Shown here piece after piece: positions 1 to 6,259 of a stretch of 16,534 bases of DNA. The stretch spans positions 1-16,534 of the forward strand of contig CANISA010000006.1 of the NCBI GenBank assembly GCA_947470005.1, read 5' to 3'. The stretch comes from Legionellaceae bacterium. GTDB lineage: Bacteria > Pseudomonadota > Gammaproteobacteria > Legionellales > Legionellaceae. The translations under genes and the position numbers were made by a program. The notes under the pieces are model-generated. The model was not told where the DNA came from, made no database searches, and saw only the letters and a list, made by a program, of their open reading frames with translations. Every line of letters starts with the position of its first letter. Positions within the stretch are counted from its first letter, which is position 1.

Positions 1-217
1 GATCACCTATTCCTGTTTTTTAGGGAAAAGTGATCACGATCAGGCGATAATAGGTGATCACGATCAAACGAGAATCACTGATCACGGTAGAACAAGAATG
101 AGTGATCACGATAGGCAAGAATACCCACTGTTGTGCCTATTCAAAACAAAGTGATTGCAATTAATCAGTAAGAATTTAGTGGAGAGGAGAAATATGGATC
201 TTTACAGCAACATTAGG
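1..217 (+). mobile_element. Remnant of an IS21-family insertion sequence: one terminus plus the start of istA
   Basis: The segment has the layout of an IS21-family terminus: a direct array of transposase-binding-like repeats (30-125), a short leader, a purine-rich ribosome binding site (GGAGAGGAG at 181-189) and an ATG at 194 opening a frame that begins MDLYSNIR. IstA transposases commonly begin with a similar short stretch before their helix-turn-helix. The frame stops at 221 because it joins the group II intron fragment lying in the opposite orientation, so only the end of the element survives here. The junction falls at about 215-221. The family assignment rests on repeat layout and the N-terminal peptide and is inferred, not proven. 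No terminal dinucleotide or target duplication could be fixed. Confidence 0.55.
30..125 (+). repeat. Four direct 24-bp repeats with core GTGATCACGAT
   Basis: Four units follow each other with an exact 24-bp period, starting at 30, 54, 78 and 102. Each begins (G/C)TGATCACG(A/G)T and ends in a more variable purine-rich part that includes AGAAT in units 2-4 and ATAAT in unit 1. The core TGATCA is itself palindromic. Periodic repeats of this size at an element end are typical of IstA binding sites in IS21-family elements. At 1-13 the same boundary sequence appears in reverse complement (GGAATAGGTGATC on the minus strand), so a second, oppositely oriented array may continue beyond the window edge. 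Confidence 0.8.
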
Positions 218-223
218 ACTTGA
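194..223 (+). pseudogene. istA-like transposase start codon and first nine codons, truncated
   Basis: An ATG at 194 sits 4 bases after GGAGAGGAG, a strong ribosome binding site, and reads MDLYSNIRT before a stop at 221-223. The stop lies in or next to the join with the group II intron fragment. The peptide fits the extreme N-terminus of IS21-type IstA transposases; the rest of the gene is absent. This is a dead remnant. Confidence 0.45.
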
Positions 224-788
224 TCTTCATGCCAAGCATGTCTTTCACTATTTGGTGATCGATTTTACCGAAAAAGTTGGCTAAATCGACATCAATTACA
301 ACCCCCACCTCTTCCTTGTCTAAATGTTCCCTCAGATCTTTCACCGCATCGTGACAACTCCGTTTTGGGCGAAACCCATACGAAAAGTCGAAAAATAGTG
401 GTTCATAGATACTTTCAAGAATATTTTGCATCCTTTTCTGTACCAGTTTATCTTCGAAATTACTGATGCCAAGCGGTCTTGTCGCGCCTTTCTTACCTTC
501 TTTGGGTATCCGTACTTCACGTACAGGCCCCGGTCGGTACGCCATGCGCTTCATCCGTGCAATCAGATCTTCTAGATTTGCTGTTAGGTTTTCACCGTAC
601 ATCGTCTTATTAATTTGGTCTACTCCAACCGCTTTTCGTCCGTCCAGTCGGTCAAAGCAGCGGCTTAACGATTCCACATTCATCTGATGCATCAAACTAT
701 GATACACCTGATGTGGATTGTTAGCCGATAACCACGCTATCTCTGCTAATGCAGTATCCGTGTTTACCTGAGATTCTGGTGCTCTCAT
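213..788 (-). pseudogene. Group II intron reverse transcriptase/maturase, truncated after the N-terminal third
   Basis: The 191 residues match the start of a group II intron-encoded protein: an RT0-like segment (DRLDGRKAVGVDQI), the strongly conserved block RPLGISNFEDKLVQKRMQ, then FFDFSYGFRPKRSCHDAV, and RT3 with VDLANFFGKIDH. The sequence ends at GMKIKS, before the catalytic YADD block, the thumb/maturase domain X and any endonuclease domain. Full-length family members have roughly 400-600 residues. The last residue or two and the stop (213-215) come from the neighbouring IS-like sequence. I chose the ATG at 788 because GAGGA lies 7 bases upstream of it; a GTG one codon earlier (791) is less likely. 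It is non-functional. Confidence 0.88.
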
Positions 789-1274
789 CACGTTTCCTCA
801 ACAAAGGCAAAATTACCCATCGGCCTTCCCCATGTGCTTGGTTTTCCCGAGCTCGGAGTACTATGCCTCATCTGACTCCCTAGCTTTTAATTTTCGCCAT
901 CTCAACTCTCTCGCTATTACACTTGTCGGTTGATACTCACATCCTTGCGAGAGCGGCTAGGGTCTCCCACGTTTACACTATCGCTTTCGTTGCACGCCAT
1001 GCTCTCAGACTCCGGGAGTGGTGAATGATTCGAACCGATTTATTGTCTCATCCACTGTTGCCTTCAGATACTTAGAGACCCTGGGCCACTCCTCAATCAC
1101 ATTTAACGGAGCTCAATCACTTCAACCTTGCGGCTTACGGCTTACAACTTCCTTTGCCTACGCTTAACCTTATGTGTTACCACATATGGCCCAAGGCTAA
1201 GTACGAAATGCGCTCGGTCGCGCTTTCCCGGTAGCACTTTCAGCTACTAGCGGTGGTGCACTTTCGTGGCGCAC
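216..1274 (-). mobile_element. Group II intron, 5' fragment (3' part deleted)
   Basis: Read on the minus strand, the element begins at 1274 with GTGCGCC, which matches the GUGYG consensus of group II intron 5' ends. About 485 bases of structured non-coding sequence (1274-789, domains I to early IV) follow, including stretches seen in many bacterial group II introns, such as GAGTATCAACCGACAAGTG and GGGAAAACCAAGCACATGGG. The intron-encoded reverse transcriptase then starts at 788. The fragment ends at about 216-220, where it meets IS21-like sequence in the opposite orientation. The rest of the reverse transcriptase, domain V and domain VI are missing, so the intron cannot splice or move. The exact 3' break is uncertain by several bases. 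Confidence 0.85.
789..1274 (-). ncRNA. Group II intron RNA, domains I to IV (non-coding 5' part)
   Basis: This roughly 490-base gap has no credible gene. It is the 5' ribozyme portion of the intron fragment, bounded by the GUGCG-type 5' end at 1274 and the start of the reverse transcriptase. Complementary stretches suggest stems, for example the region around 1195-1260. Without domains V and VI no active ribozyme can form. Confidence 0.75.
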
Positions 1275-1279
1275 CTAAG

Positions 1280-1305
1280 TCAATGCCAGCATTAAGTTGC
1301 ATTGA
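1280..1305. repeat. 7-bp inverted repeat in the 5' exon next to the group II intron
   Basis: TCAATGC (1280-1286) and its exact reverse complement GCATTGA (1299-1305) flank a 12-base loop. The inverted repeat lies 5 bases outside the intron 5' end. A stem-loop just upstream of the insertion point is the known target style of group IIC introns, although this intron's class could not be fixed from the fragment. An alternative internal pairing, AATGC with GCATT (1282-1293), also exists. Confidence 0.5.
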
Positions 1306-1327
1306 TTATTAAAATTATGGAATTTTT

Positions 1328-1354
1328 TTGATACAATATATCTCTTCATAAAAT
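1328..1354 (+). promoter_or_regulatory. Possible sigma70 promoter for the Ser-Pro-rich gene
   Basis: TTGATA (1328-1333) is followed after 15 bases by TAAAAT (1349-1354) in a strongly AT-rich stretch. The predicted start point is about 15 bases before the ATG at 1375. The spacer is 2 bases shorter than ideal. No clear Shine-Dalgarno sequence precedes the ATG. Confidence 0.4.
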
Positions 1355-1374
1355 TATCTAGAAATCAATCCACA

Positions 1375-1767
1375 ATGAAAACAACAAATAAACACATAAA
1401 TCCTCGAATGGCCCGTCCTACTATTGACTTAAACATCGATGCTGAAATGAGAGAGATTGAGGCAATCAAAATTACCATTACACAATGCTTAGCGGCGTCA
1501 AGCACTATAAAATCCCCCGTATCAGTTACGAGCAGCTCGTTATTTAGTCCAAAGGAATCACTTCTAAAACCAACATTCAGTGAATACAGCCCTACGTCTC
1601 CTGTACAGCGTAAGCATCTAGATCCAATAAACCCATGTACTTCTCCCGTTCAAAATAAAAGCAAATTATTTGCAGATAGCCCGCCGAAGTCCAAACGATC
1701 CCCTGAAAAACACAAAAAATTTGAAGCAGATGGACCCTACTCGCCCATGGGACCGGGTCATCGCTGA
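1375..1767 (+). CDS. Ser-Pro-rich orphan protein, possible secreted effector
   Basis: This 130-residue protein belongs to no family I recognise. The first 45 residues are mixed, with a possible short amphipathic helix (about 22-40). Residues 46-130 look disordered and carry eight Ser-Pro dipeptides (at 47, 58, 72, 75, 90, 102, 109 and 123). Residues 71-77 read YSPTSPV, six of seven matches to the RNA polymerase II CTD heptad YSPTSPS. Residues 122-128 (YSPMGPG) give a looser copy. S102 (SPPK) and S109 (SPEK) match the S-P-x-K pattern of proline-directed cyclin-dependent kinases. The basic run 105-115 resembles a nuclear localisation signal. There is no signal peptide or transmembrane segment. 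It lies alone between intron debris and an EVE-domain gene, in a genome with a Dot/Icm system, so a translocated effector is a reasonable inference only. Translation is unproven because no clear ribosome binding site is visible. Confidence 0.55.
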   Translation: MKTTNKHINPRMARPTIDLNIDAEMREIEAIKITITQCLAASSTIKSPVSVTSSSLFSPKESLLKPTFSEYSPTSPVQRKHLDPINPCTSPVQNKSKLFADSPPKSKRSPEKHKKFEADGPYSPMGPGHR

Positions 1768-1788
1768 TAGCTTCAATGCCTCAACCAT

Positions 1789-2250
1789 TCAACGCGCAAG
1801 CGCCTGAATAAATGTCCACTCTTCTAGGCTCACCGGCAAAATAGACAATCGATTTCCTTTTCGCAATAACAGCATGTTGTTTAGCTCGGGGTGTTGCTTC
1901 AGTACCTCGAGTGCAATCAGGTGTGAAAACTTCCTCTTAAAACGCACATCGACCATGCACCAGCGAGGATTTTCTGGTGTACTCTTTGGATCAGGATGCT
2001 CGCTGTGCGGATCAAAGGCCGTGTAATCTGGATAGGCCGCACTTGCGACTTCGGCTACTCCGATAATGCCTGGCGGGTTGCAATTTGAGTGGTAGAAAAA
2101 GACCTGATCGCCGATATGCATTCCATCACGCATAAAATTACGCGCTTGATAGTTGCGAACCCCATCCCATGAGCTGGTTTGATTAGGGGCACGTTGTAAA
2201 TCATCGATACTAAAACACGACGGTTCGGATTTCATTAGCCAGTGATTCAT
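1789..2250 (-). CDS. EVE-domain protein (YTH/PUA-like fold, thymocyte nuclear protein 1 family)
   Basis: The 153 residues cover a single EVE domain, the usual size for bacterial members. Family hallmarks are visible: the N-terminal WLMKSEPSCFSIDDL, the WDGVRNYQARNFMRD segment, GDQVFFYHSNCNPPGIIGVAEV (about residues 47-68), the YPDYTAFDP stretch, and a C-terminal part containing LLLRKGNRLSILPVS. EVE domains share the fold of YTH and PUA domains and are thought to bind modified nucleic-acid bases. The target of this protein is not known. The start ATG at 2250 fits the family N-terminus. It is divergent from gloB across a 55-80 bp gap that holds a perfect palindrome, so the two may share control. 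It converges on the Ser-Pro-rich gene, whose stop is 21 bases away. Confidence 0.9.
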   Translation of the reverse strand: MNHWLMKSEPSCFSIDDLQRAPNQTSSWDGVRNYQARNFMRDGMHIGDQVFFYHSNCNPPGIIGVAEVASAAYPDYTAFDPHSEHPDPKSTPENPRWCMVDVRFKRKFSHLIALEVLKQHPELNNMLLLRKGNRLSILPVSLEEWTFIQALAR

Positions 2251-2280
2251 TTGTCAGACTCATTCCTAAAAGAGTAAAAT
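2251..2280 (+). promoter_or_regulatory. Predicted sigma70 promoter for gloB
   Basis: TTGTCA (2251-2256) and TAAAAT (2275-2280) are separated by 18 bases, a good match to the sigma70 consensus. The expected start point is at about 2286-2288, inside the palindrome at 2282-2295. Confidence 0.5.
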
Positions 2281-2281
2281 C

Positions 2282-2295
2282 GTAACACGTGTTAC
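2282..2295. promoter_or_regulatory. Perfect 14-bp palindrome, candidate operator
   Basis: GTAACACGTGTTAC is identical on both strands. It lies in the intergenic region between the divergent EVE-domain gene and gloB, at the predicted gloB transcription start, where a bound dimeric repressor would block transcription. No regulator gene is adjacent, so the binding protein is unknown. Confidence 0.45.
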
Positions 2296-2329
2296 AGGTA
2301 AGATCATGTACCCTCTGTGGGATCACCGA

Positions 2330-3094
2330 ATGAGCATTATCGCGCTGTCAGCCTTTCAAGATAACTACATCTGGGCGATTGTAAACCCAGACACCAAAAC
2401 CATGACGTGTGTGGATCCAGGGGATGCTGAGCCCGTGTTATCTTATGCGACTAAACAGGGCCTGAAACTCACTAACATTCTCATCACACATCATCACGAT
2501 GACCACCTCGCGGGTGTTCCTGCCCTACTGCAGCACGCCCCAGATTGCCACGTGTATGGACCCGAAGAACAACGCATCTTACCTTTTTGCAGCATGATTG
2601 ATTGTAATAAAATGATTGTCATTGAAGACAATAGGTTTCATGTGTTGAATTGTCCTGGGCACACACGCTCTCATGTGTGTTACTACGAACCTAAAAAAAG
2701 ATGGTTATTTTGTGGTGATACTTTATTCTCAGCGGGTTGTGGTCGGGTTTTTGATGGAACGATCGAGCAATTATACCAGTCGTTGCAACTCATAAAAAAT
2801 CTTCCGAGTCGTACTGAACTGTACTGTGGGCATGAATACACCCGAAAAAATCTACGTTTTGCGGCCCAAATTGAACCCAACAACGCCGAAATTAAAGCCT
2901 ATGCGCTCTGGTTAGGCGCTCATCCAAACCAGTGTTCATTACCAACAACGGTTGCACAAGAGAAAAAAATCAATCCATTTTTTCACACAGACGCTACTGC
3001 CCTCCATGCGTTTGCGAACACGCATGGCATTAACCCGTTGAACGAGCTCGCCGTCTTTAAACAATTACGTTCAGAAAAAGATAGATTTAATTAA
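2330..3094 (+). CDS. gloB: Hydroxyacylglutathione hydrolase (glyoxalase II)
   Basis: GloB hydrolyses S-D-lactoylglutathione to D-lactate and glutathione, the second step of cytosolic methylglyoxal detoxification. It is a metallo-beta-lactamase-fold enzyme. The metal-binding motif THHHDDH is at residues 53-59 (H54, H56, D58, H59). Further family blocks are CPGHTRSHV, GDTLFSAGCGRVFDG and CGHEYTRKNLRFA, the last two carrying the bridging aspartate and the glutathione-site region. I chose the ATG at 2330 (254 residues) because it gives MSIIALSAFQDNYIW, which aligns with the usual GloB N-terminus. An upstream in-frame ATG at 2306, with AGG 7 bases before it, would add eight residues and cannot be excluded. 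The gene has its own predicted promoter and converges on def with only 7 bases between the stops. Confidence 0.93.
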   Translation: MSIIALSAFQDNYIWAIVNPDTKTMTCVDPGDAEPVLSYATKQGLKLTNILITHHHDDHLAGVPALLQHAPDCHVYGPEEQRILPFCSMIDCNKMIVIEDNRFHVLNCPGHTRSHVCYYEPKKRWLFCGDTLFSAGCGRVFDGTIEQLYQSLQLIKNLPSRTELYCGHEYTRKNLRFAAQIEPNNAEIKAYALWLGAHPNQCSLPTTVAQEKKINPFFHTDATALHAFANTHGINPLNELAVFKQLRSEKDRFN

Positions 3095-3101
3095 CGCCCG
3101 G

Positions 3102-3626
3102 TCATGACTGGCCAAGCTCATCTTCAAACCCAAAATATCGAAGATCTTTGATGCGCTGAGGGTACAAAATACCATCCAAATGATCGCATTCATGCTGCAC
3201 AACGCGCGCATGAAAACCTTCTGCTATTCGGGTAATCAACTGGCCTGTTTGGTCATACCCACTGTATTCAATTTTAGTGTAACGAGAAACCAACCCTCGT
3301 AACCCAGGCACACTTAAACAACCCTCCCAACCATCAATCATCTCGTCCGACAACGCGTTGATCGTTGGATTAATCAACACCGTAAAAGGCACCGCCAATT
3401 CATCAGGATATCTTACGTTGTCTTCAAAGCCAAACAAGATAACACGTCGATTACAGCCTATCTGAGGCGCCGCAATTCCAACGCCACCTTCCTGAAGCAT
3501 CGTATCTTGCATATCGCGCAAGAGCGGCTCAAGAAAGGCCAAATCTGGGTTCGATGGGTTATCCAGCGGCAACGATGGCGTACCTAATATTCGATGCCCC
3601 ATTTTTAAAACGTGTTTGATCGACAT
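3102..3626 (-). CDS. def: Peptide deformylase
   Basis: Def removes the N-formyl group from new polypeptides as they leave the ribosome. All three motifs are present: GVGIAAPQIG (residues 48-57), EGCLSVPG (101-108) with metal ligand C103, and QHECDH (144-149) with ligands H145 and H149 and catalytic E146. At 174 residues it has the usual length. It is not next to fmt, the common partner; instead it is the last gene of the minus-strand run, 12 bases after the rhodanese gene. A GGGG-type ribosome binding site precedes the ATG at 3626. Whether it is the only deformylase in the genome cannot be judged here. Confidence 0.95.
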   Translation of the reverse strand: MSIKHVLKMGHRILGTPSLPLDNPSNPDLAFLEPLLRDMQDTMLQEGGVGIAAPQIGCNRRVILFGFEDNVRYPDELAVPFTVLINPTINALSDEMIDGWEGCLSVPGLRGLVSRYTKIEYSGYDQTGQLITRIAEGFHARVVQHECDHLDGILYPQRIKDLRYFGFEDELGQS

Positions 3627-3638
3627 CGGTTGTCACCC

Positions 3639-3965
3639 CTAACCCTTGTTACCGTCAACGGGGTAACCGTGTTGGCTCCAGGCCGCAATTCCACCTTCTA
3701 AATTATAGATTTCCAAGGAAGGTGCTTCAATCAATAATTTGTTGCAGGCATTCAAGCTACGTTTCCCTAAACGACAGTGTAAAACAAGTTTACAGCCATC
3801 CGTTGGAGGGAGTTTATTTTTCGTCAAGGTGGCTAACGGGATCAATGTGGCACCTGATATGCGCTCTGCTTCATGCTCAGCGGGCTCTCTGACATCGATG
3901 AGGATAGCTTCTTTATTATCCAGCCATCGCTTGAGCGTTGACGCATCGATTGTTTTTATTGGCAT
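3639..3965 (-). CDS. Single-domain rhodanese-like sulfurtransferase
   Basis: The 108 residues form one rhodanese domain. The N-terminal hallmark is LIDVREPAEHEAERISGA (about 22-39). The active-site loop is CRLGKRS, with the catalytic cysteine at residue 64, which would carry a persulfide sulfur. The family C-terminus EGGIAAW follows. There is no signal peptide, so it is likely cytoplasmic (GlpE/PspE-like in size, but closer to cytoplasmic forms). The physiological sulfur acceptor cannot be read from the sequence. A strong ribosome binding site (AAGGAGAT) lies 5 bases before the ATG at 3965. It sits between aroB (29 bases upstream) and def (12 bases downstream), probably in the same transcript. 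Confidence 0.9.
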   Translation of the reverse strand: MPIKTIDASTLKRWLDNKEAILIDVREPAEHEAERISGATLIPLATLTKNKLPPTDGCKLVLHCRLGKRSLNACNKLLIEAPSLEIYNLEGGIAAWSQHGYPVDGNKG

Positions 3966-3994
3966 GGAGATCTCCTTAAAATAAGATCATAATC

Positions 3995-5134
3995 TTATCT
4001 TATTCGTGCTAATTTGTCACCGCGTGAAGGCATGAAGTGAACGGCAGCCCAATCCAGCGCGTGGTCAAGCATCTGAAGATCCACCTCCATGGTGTAAGCT
4101 TGTTCATGGCAATGAGGTTTGGCAATCTCATCAAGCAATACAAAGCGAGCACGTTGCTGAACTGTTTTTTTATCGAGTAAAAGCCGTTGCTGGAAGGCTT
4201 TTTTATCTTGAAATGCCGACGTTTGCAAAGGCAACCCATAATCAATCAACAAGTCTTGAATCGTAACCAAGGCTTCTTTAGGAAGCCAGCCACATTGCAC
4301 GGACAAATAACTTTCAACCAGCATCCCAATTGCAACCGCCTCACCATGACTCATCTGAAAATGTTCAATTGCTTCAATGGCGTGCCCAATGGTATGACCA
4401 AAATTCAATAATTGCCGGATCCCCTGCTCTTGCTCATCTTGTTCTACGATGGTTTTTTTAATCAAACAACTGGCATGAATCATCTCCATCAAAAAAACCG
4501 CGTCTCGCTGCTTGATTTTATCCGACTGCCGCTGTAATTGGCCGAACATCTCGGCATCTGCAATCAAGCTATGCTTGAGCATTTCTGCCATGCCATTTCG
4601 CCATTCTTTGTCAGGGAGAGTCGTTAACATCGCCGTATCCATGAATACCGCATAGGGCTGTGTGAAGGTTCCTATTAAATTTTTTCCCTGTGGCGTATTA
4701 ACCCCTGTTTTTCCTCCAATGCTTGCGTCGACCATGGCCAACAGCGTCGTCGGAATATAAATCACCGGCACCCCACGGCAGTACGTCGCGCCAAGAAAAC
4801 CAACCAAATCCAGGACCACACCCCCACCCAATGCAATAAGGCACGTATCTCGCCCGCATTGCTTCAACAGTAATTCATCTTCTAATTGCTGTTTAGTCTC
4901 GCGCGTTTTATTGATCTCACCCGCAGGAAAATCCAGCAACTCAACGTGCAACCCTTGCTTCTGCAACGATTGTTGCAGATTTTTGGCATGTGAGTGAAGC
5001 AGATGACTATCCGTGATAATCACCGTGCGTCGACCCAATTGCGTGCAACACGCATGAAGTAAGTTTGTCTCTAATACCTGTGGGCCGATGTAAATCTCAT
5101 ACGGTATAGACGCCTGAATCGTTAGGATTTTCAT
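3995..5134 (-). CDS. aroB: 3-dehydroquinate synthase
   Basis: AroB converts DAHP to 3-dehydroquinate, the second step of the shikimate pathway, using NAD+ and a divalent metal in the cytoplasm. Visible motifs are the nucleotide-binding GGGVVLDLVGF (residues 103-113), PTTLLAMVDASIGGKTGVN (128-146), and the metal-ligand regions NGMAEMLKH, LNFGHTIGHAIE and HGEAVAIGM. The protein has 379 residues, slightly longer than E. coli AroB because of a C-terminal extension of about 15 residues. I chose the ATG at 5134, 5 bases after the aroC stop, because it gives the normal N-terminus. An in-frame TTG at 5152 would overlap aroC and add six unlikely residues. The usual partner aroK is absent; aroC is upstream instead. 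Confidence 0.95.
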   Translation of the reverse strand: MKILTIQASIPYEIYIGPQVLETNLLHACCTQLGRRTVIITDSHLLHSHAKNLQQSLQKQGLHVELLDFPAGEINKTRETKQQLEDELLLKQCGRDTCLIALGGGVVLDLVGFLGATYCRGVPVIYIPTTLLAMVDASIGGKTGVNTPQGKNLIGTFTQPYAVFMDTAMLTTLPDKEWRNGMAEMLKHSLIADAEMFGQLQRQSDKIKQRDAVFLMEMIHASCLIKKTIVEQDEQEQGIRQLLNFGHTIGHAIEAIEHFQMSHGEAVAIGMLVESYLSVQCGWLPKEALVTIQDLLIDYGLPLQTSAFQDKKAFQQRLLLDKKTVQQRARFVLLDEIAKPHCHEQAYTMEVDLQMLDHALDWAAVHFMPSRGDKLARIR

Positions 5135-5139
5135 GACGC

Positions 5140-6228
5140 TTATTTCACACAACGATTCATAAGCAACGCATCGACCAACACCAACGCAGTCATCGCGTCA
5201 ACAACAGGCACCGCACGTATGGCCACACACGGATCATGTCGTGACCCTTCAGGTAGCTTAAAGACGGCAGGTGCTCCCGTTAAATCCAGGGTTTGTTGTG
5301 GCCGTTGTATGCTTGAGGTCGGTTTAAACGCAACGCGCCCCGATAAGGGCATCCCGGTGGATATTCCGCCCAGCGTTCCGCCCGCATGATTTGTTTGTGT
5401 TTGAATGGTTTGTTGTGTCGCCACAAACTGATCATTATGTGCAGACCCTGACATCTGCGATGCATCAAACCCTTCACCGATTTCAAACCCTTTACTTGCG
5501 GGTAAACTGAGCATTGCCTTGGCTAAATTGGCCTCAAGTTTTTCATAAATAGGATCACCTAAGCCCATGGGAAGTCCCGTGGCCATAAATTGCACGATAC
5601 CGCCGACGGAGTCGCCGGCCTCTTTCGCTGCTGATATATTTTTCATCATCAGCGCTGATGCGACCGGGTCAGGACAAAAAAGTGGGCTTGCATAAGTGAT
5701 GAGCCTCAATTGCTCTAGATCAGACGCGGACACCAGGGCATGGGTCTCTCCAACAGACGCCAAATAGGCACAGGTTCGAATAGAAAAACCATGAAGTATT
5801 TTTTTGGCAACTGCACCTGCGGCAACGCGACAGACCGTCTCTCGGGCCGATGCACGCCCTCCACCTCGATAATCATACACGCCATATTTCGTGATATACG
5901 TTAAATTAGCATGTCCTGGGCGCAGTAAGTGTTTGATGGGTTCGTATTTAGCTGAATCGGCGTCTTGATTCATGATGACAATTGAAATCGGTGTGCCTGT
6001 TGTTTGTCCTTCAAACACACCGGAGTAAATTTCCGCTTGATCAGGCTCTTGGCGTGGGCTCGTATGCTCATTTCGACCCGGCGCCCGAAACGCTAGCTCT
6101 TGGTTAATGTCTTCATCCGATAACGCGATACCCGCAGGGCAACCATCGATGACAACGCCCATTGCTTTGCCATGAGACTCACCCCACGTCGTCATTCGAA
6201 AAAGATTACCAAATGAATTGCTTGCCAT
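5140..6228 (-). CDS. aroC: Chorismate synthase
   Basis: AroC makes chorismate from 5-enolpyruvylshikimate 3-phosphate, the last shikimate step, using reduced FMN. The family signatures are complete: GESHGKAMGVVIDGCPAG near the N-terminus with the catalytic histidine at 19, RPGHANLTYITKYG followed by DYRGGGRASARET in the FMN and substrate site, and GGTLGGISTG with ALRAVP-like RAVPVVDAM towards the C-terminus. At 362 residues it has the normal length. The ATG at 6228 is preceded by GAGAGAGA. The gene begins 31 bases after the end of the polysaccharide cluster and is followed by aroB after 5 bases, so the two shikimate genes are probably co-transcribed and may depend partly on read-through from the cluster. 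Confidence 0.96.
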   Translation of the reverse strand: MASNSFGNLFRMTTWGESHGKAMGVVIDGCPAGIALSDEDINQELAFRAPGRNEHTSPRQEPDQAEIYSGVFEGQTTGTPISIVIMNQDADSAKYEPIKHLLRPGHANLTYITKYGVYDYRGGGRASARETVCRVAAGAVAKKILHGFSIRTCAYLASVGETHALVSASDLEQLRLITYASPLFCPDPVASALMMKNISAAKEAGDSVGGIVQFMATGLPMGLGDPIYEKLEANLAKAMLSLPASKGFEIGEGFDASQMSGSAHNDQFVATQQTIQTQTNHAGGTLGGISTGMPLSGRVAFKPTSSIQRPQQTLDLTGAPAVFKLPEGSRHDPCVAIRAVPVVDAMTALVLVDALLMNRCVK

Positions 6229-6259
6229 GCTGTCTCTCTCATCAAACTCAATACATGAA

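Noticed and set aside
30..125. CRISPR array
   Set aside because: The units are contiguous with an exact 24-bp period and no unique spacers between constant repeats; the layout fits transposase binding sites.
3096..3111. Bidirectional terminator between convergent gloB and def
   Set aside because: A CCGGT-CATG-ACTGG hairpin (with one G-T pair) exists but has a short stem, overlaps the def stop and lacks a T-run on either side.
3981..3998. Hairpin ATAAGAT-CATA-ATCTTAT at the aroB stop
   Set aside because: The stem is AT-rich and weak with no T-run; it is followed at once by a good ribosome binding site for the rhodanese gene, so it is not a credible terminator.
5135..5152. TTG start of aroB at 5152
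   Set aside because: It would overlap the end of aroC and add residues absent from AroB families; the ATG at 5134 is next to the aroC stop.
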